From: Planctomycetes bacterium UBA1662
Lineage (GTDB): Bacteria; Planctomycetota; UBA8108
Direction: 5' to 3'
Length of the DNA stretch: 34,613 bases
Assembly (NCBI GenBank): GCA_002320775.1
Contig: DCKY01000245.1
Location: forward strand, 13,406-48,018
Shown in pieces: positions 32,542 through 34,613 of the stretch. Made by a program: the position numbers and the translations under genes. A model generated the notes under the pieces. It had not been told where the DNA came from and ran no database searches. It was given only the letters and a program-made list of their open reading frames with translations. Each line of letters starts with the position of its first letter. The first letter of the stretch is position 1.

Positions 32542-34613
32542 ATGACCACCCGAGCGATGGCCTTCCGTATTTTATTCCTTTTCGCATTCCTGGCCTGCAC
32601 CCGGGCGCAGGCCGGTTCCCTGTGGATTTTCAACGAGATCCTCGCAGATCCCGGCCGTGCCAACGATTCCAACAACAACGGTAACTTTGATTCCATCGAG
32701 GACGAGTTCCTCGAGCTTGTCAATCTGTCAGGAGAGGATGTAGACATCAGCGGTTGGACCATCTCCGACCTGGTGCGAATACGCCACATCTTCCCGGAAG
32801 GTTCGCTGGTTGCCGACGGCTGCGCGGTGGTCGTCTTCGGCGGAGGCCCGCTCGGACCATCGGCCAGCGGGACGCTGCGGTTCGCAGCGAGCTCGGGAAC
32901 CCTCGCCCTCAACAACAGCGGCGACACCCTGACCCTCAGCACGAATGCCGGCATCGACATCGCCACCGCGACCTACGGACCGGAGGGTAACAACGACCAG
33001 TCGTTGACCCTCGACCCTGACCTTGATGGCGCCTGGACCCGGCATGCGGAGGCCGGCGCCGCTGGCGGAACGACCATGTCTCCTGGAACTCTCACGGATG
33101 GAACGTTCTTCGAGGGATGCACCCAGGGGCAGCCGGAGCCGCCGGCCTCGGGCTGGGTCATCAACGAACTCCATCCCTCGCCGGAACAAGATGCGAACGG
33201 AGATGGGACAGTTGAAGATGGAACGGATGAATTCATCGAGGTCGTAAACCTGACGGGAGTCGAGCAGGACATCTCCAATTGGGCGCTCGCGGATGGAGCC
33301 ACGGTCCGCCATCTCTTCCTCCCGGGAACGATCGTCGCGGACAACTGCGCTGTGGTGGTCTTCGGGGAAGGCGGCGCGGACCTGCCGGAGAGCGGCGCGC
33401 TCATCCAGGCCGCCTCATCAGGCACGCTCGACCTCGATGATAATGGCGACACCGTCTCCTTTTCCAACGAGGCCGGCGAGACACTTGCCCTGGTCACCTA
33501 TTCCGGCGCTGACGCCGCCGGCCAGTCCCTGGTTCGCTCACCTGACCTGGAAGGAGATTTCCTGCCCCATTCGGAAGCCGACGGCAGCGGCGGCGAGAGC
33601 TTCTCCCCCGGCACGCTTCTTGACGGAGTCCGATTCCAGGGCTGCCCGGAGGTAGCCGGCGTACCCGACAGCATTGAAATCTGGGAGATCCAGGGCCCCG
33701 GCATGTCCTCTCCCCTGGAGGGAGAAAACGTACTGACCAGGGACAACGTCGTTACTGGAGTGATCTGGAACGGCTTCTTCCTGCAAACGCCTGATGAGAG
33801 AAGCGACGGCGACCCCGAAACCTCGGATGGAATCTTCGTCTACACCAACGCGCCTCCCGATGTCCAGGCCGGCGACCTGGTGGACGTTGTCGGCACCGTC
33901 CAGGAGTTCTTCGACTGGACTGAGCTGAGCAATCCGCGGGTCACCGCCACACTGGCGGGACAGGAGCTGCCGGACCCGGTGATCTTCGATGACACCCAGC
34001 CCTCTCCCCGGAGACCCCAACCTGAAAATGAGATCGAACGCTTCGAGAACATGCTGGTTGAGTTCAGCGGAGGTGTAGTGGTCAACCCGCTTGACCGCTA
34101 CGGCAACTGCCTTGTCGTGGCGGGCGGACGGAGAGCCTATCGCGAGCCCGGACTCCTGTTTCCCGGACAACCCGGCCTGCCCACCTGGGATGGAAACCCG
34201 GAAATCTTCGAGGTGGACCCGGATGCCATGGGCCTCGAAGACGTCGACCCTGCCCCCGGAGCGGTCATCAAGCTCTGCCGTGGACCACTGGCCTTCCGCT
34301 ACGGACGCTATCGTCTCCACCCGGAGATTTTCGATCTGGACGACAACCCGATGGTAACGCCAGTCAGGTCCCGGGAGCCCCGGGAATGCTCCATCGCCAC
34401 GCTCAACCTCTACCAGTTCATGGATTCCATCGATGATCCCCTGCTCGAGGAGCTGGTCCTCGACGCGGGCCAGGAAGACAGCCGCCTCGCCAAGCACTCC
34501 CTGCTGATCCGAGAGATTCTCGGCATGCCGGACATCCTCTGTGTGCAGGAGGCCGAGAGCCTGCAGGTTCTTCAGAACCTCGCAGACCGGATTTTTCTCG
34601 ATGACGACACCGC
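32542..34613 (+). CDS. Exported protein with two lamin-tail domains and ExeM/NucH-like nuclease start (3' end missing)
   Basis: The frame from ATG 32542 is open to the window end (690 codons visible). A signal peptide (MAFRILFLFAFLACTRAQA, cleavage after AQA) is followed by two tandem lamin-tail domains (about 25-200 and 205-375). Both have the pattern INE, D-F-x-ELVNL-x-G (or EVVNLTG), D-IS-W, R-H-F-P-G, GCAVVVFG or NCAVVVFG, S-GTL-L-GDT, and end with a roughly matching SPGTL-DG-FQGC tail. An OB-like region follows (EIWEIQGPGMSSPLEGENVLTRD onward, about 385-480), as in ExeM/NucH extracellular DNases. After about 610 it begins an endonuclease/exonuclease/phosphatase domain (SIATLNLYQF, then DILCVQEAE with the metal-binding Glu). 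It is probably a secreted nuclease, but the catalytic half is outside the window. Confidence 0.85.
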   Translation, partial: MTTRAMAFRILFLFAFLACTRAQAGSLWIFNEILADPGRANDSNNNGNFDSIEDEFLELVNLSGEDVDISGWTISDLVRIRHIFPEGSLVADGCAVVVFGGGPLGPSASGTLRFAASSGTLALNNSGDTLTLSTNAGIDIATATYGPEGNNDQSLTLDPDLDGAWTRHAEAGAAGGTTMSPGTLTDGTFFEGCTQGQPEPPASGWVINELHPSPEQDANGDGTVEDGTDEFIEVVNLTGVEQDISNWALADGATVRHLFLPGTIVADNCAVVVFGEGGADLPESGALIQAASSGTLDLDDNGDTVSFSNEAGETLALVTYSGADAAGQSLVRSPDLEGDFLPHSEADGSGGESFSPGTLLDGVRFQGCPEVAGVPDSIEIWEIQGPGMSSPLEGENVLTRDNVVTGVIWNGFFLQTPDERSDGDPETSDGIFVYTNAPPDVQAGDLVDVVGTVQEFFDWTELSNPRVTATLAGQELPDPVIFDDTQPSPRRPQPENEIERFENMLVEFSGGVVVNPLDRYGNCLVVAGGRRAYREPGLLFPGQPGLPTWDGNPEIFEVDPDAMGLEDVDPAPGAVIKLCRGPLAFRYGRYRLHPEIFDLDDNPMVTPVRSREPRECSIATLNLYQFMDSIDDPLLEELVLDAGQEDSRLAKHSLLIREILGMPDILCVQEAESLQVLQNLADRIFLDDDT

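Overview
The window is a gene-dense, GC-rich bacterial chromosome segment with about 28 protein-coding genes, two of them cut by the window edges. No gap between genes exceeds 300 bases, and I see no tRNA, rRNA, CRISPR array, insertion sequence or phage gene. Signal peptides, one lipoprotein, a hopanoid-type glycosyltransferase, CRTAC1-like FG-GAP/ASPIC proteins and Gfo/Idh plus xylose-isomerase-like sugar genes suggest a free-living diderm, perhaps of the Planctomycetota or a neighbouring uncultured marine or soil phylum. The phylum is a guess; no marker gene here settles it.

The main result is two genes split by an in-frame TGA that I read as selenocysteine. One is a 1,306-residue exported FG-GAP/ASPIC-redoxin-TPR protein (406-4326, TGA at 2248). 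The other is a TlpA-like thioredoxin (5220-6602, TGA at 6270) whose active site reads W-G-Y-G-Sec-G-P-C. Each TGA is followed after 10-11 nt by a perfect 6-bp stem with a 5-nt loop containing GG. The GG sits at +18/+19 from the TGA in both, which is the architecture of the bacterial SECIS element. A standard gene caller would split or truncate both genes. Only a short antisense SDR gene lies between them.

Layout. 1-205: 5' part of a leftward secreted protein. 406-6602: the two selenoprotein genes with the SDR gene. 6616-9762: a leftward group of thiC, a small membrane protein and a dihydroorotate-dehydrogenase-like flavoprotein, preceded by a TPP riboswitch at about 9892-9967. 10036-19592: a long leftward series of tightly packed genes: inositol-monophosphatase-family phosphatase, HpnB-like glycosyltransferase, cupin, rarA, fadN, fadA and two zinc-type alcohol dehydrogenases. 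19851-24168: rightward lipoprotein, membrane protein, fused alpha-beta 2-oxoacid dehydrogenase E1 and a small unknown protein overlapping it. 24184-26209: leftward sugar isomerase/epimerase and Gfo/Idh oxidoreductase. 26330-28813: rightward secreted propeller-like protein, ttcA and smpB. 28823-32378: leftward 2OG-Fe(II) oxygenase, SAMHD1-like HD hydrolase and NupC-type nucleoside transporter. 32542 to the end: an exported protein with two lamin-tail domains and the beginning of an ExeM/NucH-like nuclease.

How the genes work together: fadN and fadA supply the hydratase, dehydrogenase and thiolase steps of beta-oxidation. The HD hydrolase and nucleoside transporter probably act in (deoxy)nucleotide turnover. 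The two selenoproteins are both predicted to be exported and both carry thioredoxin-fold domains, which points to envelope redox chemistry. That last link is inference.
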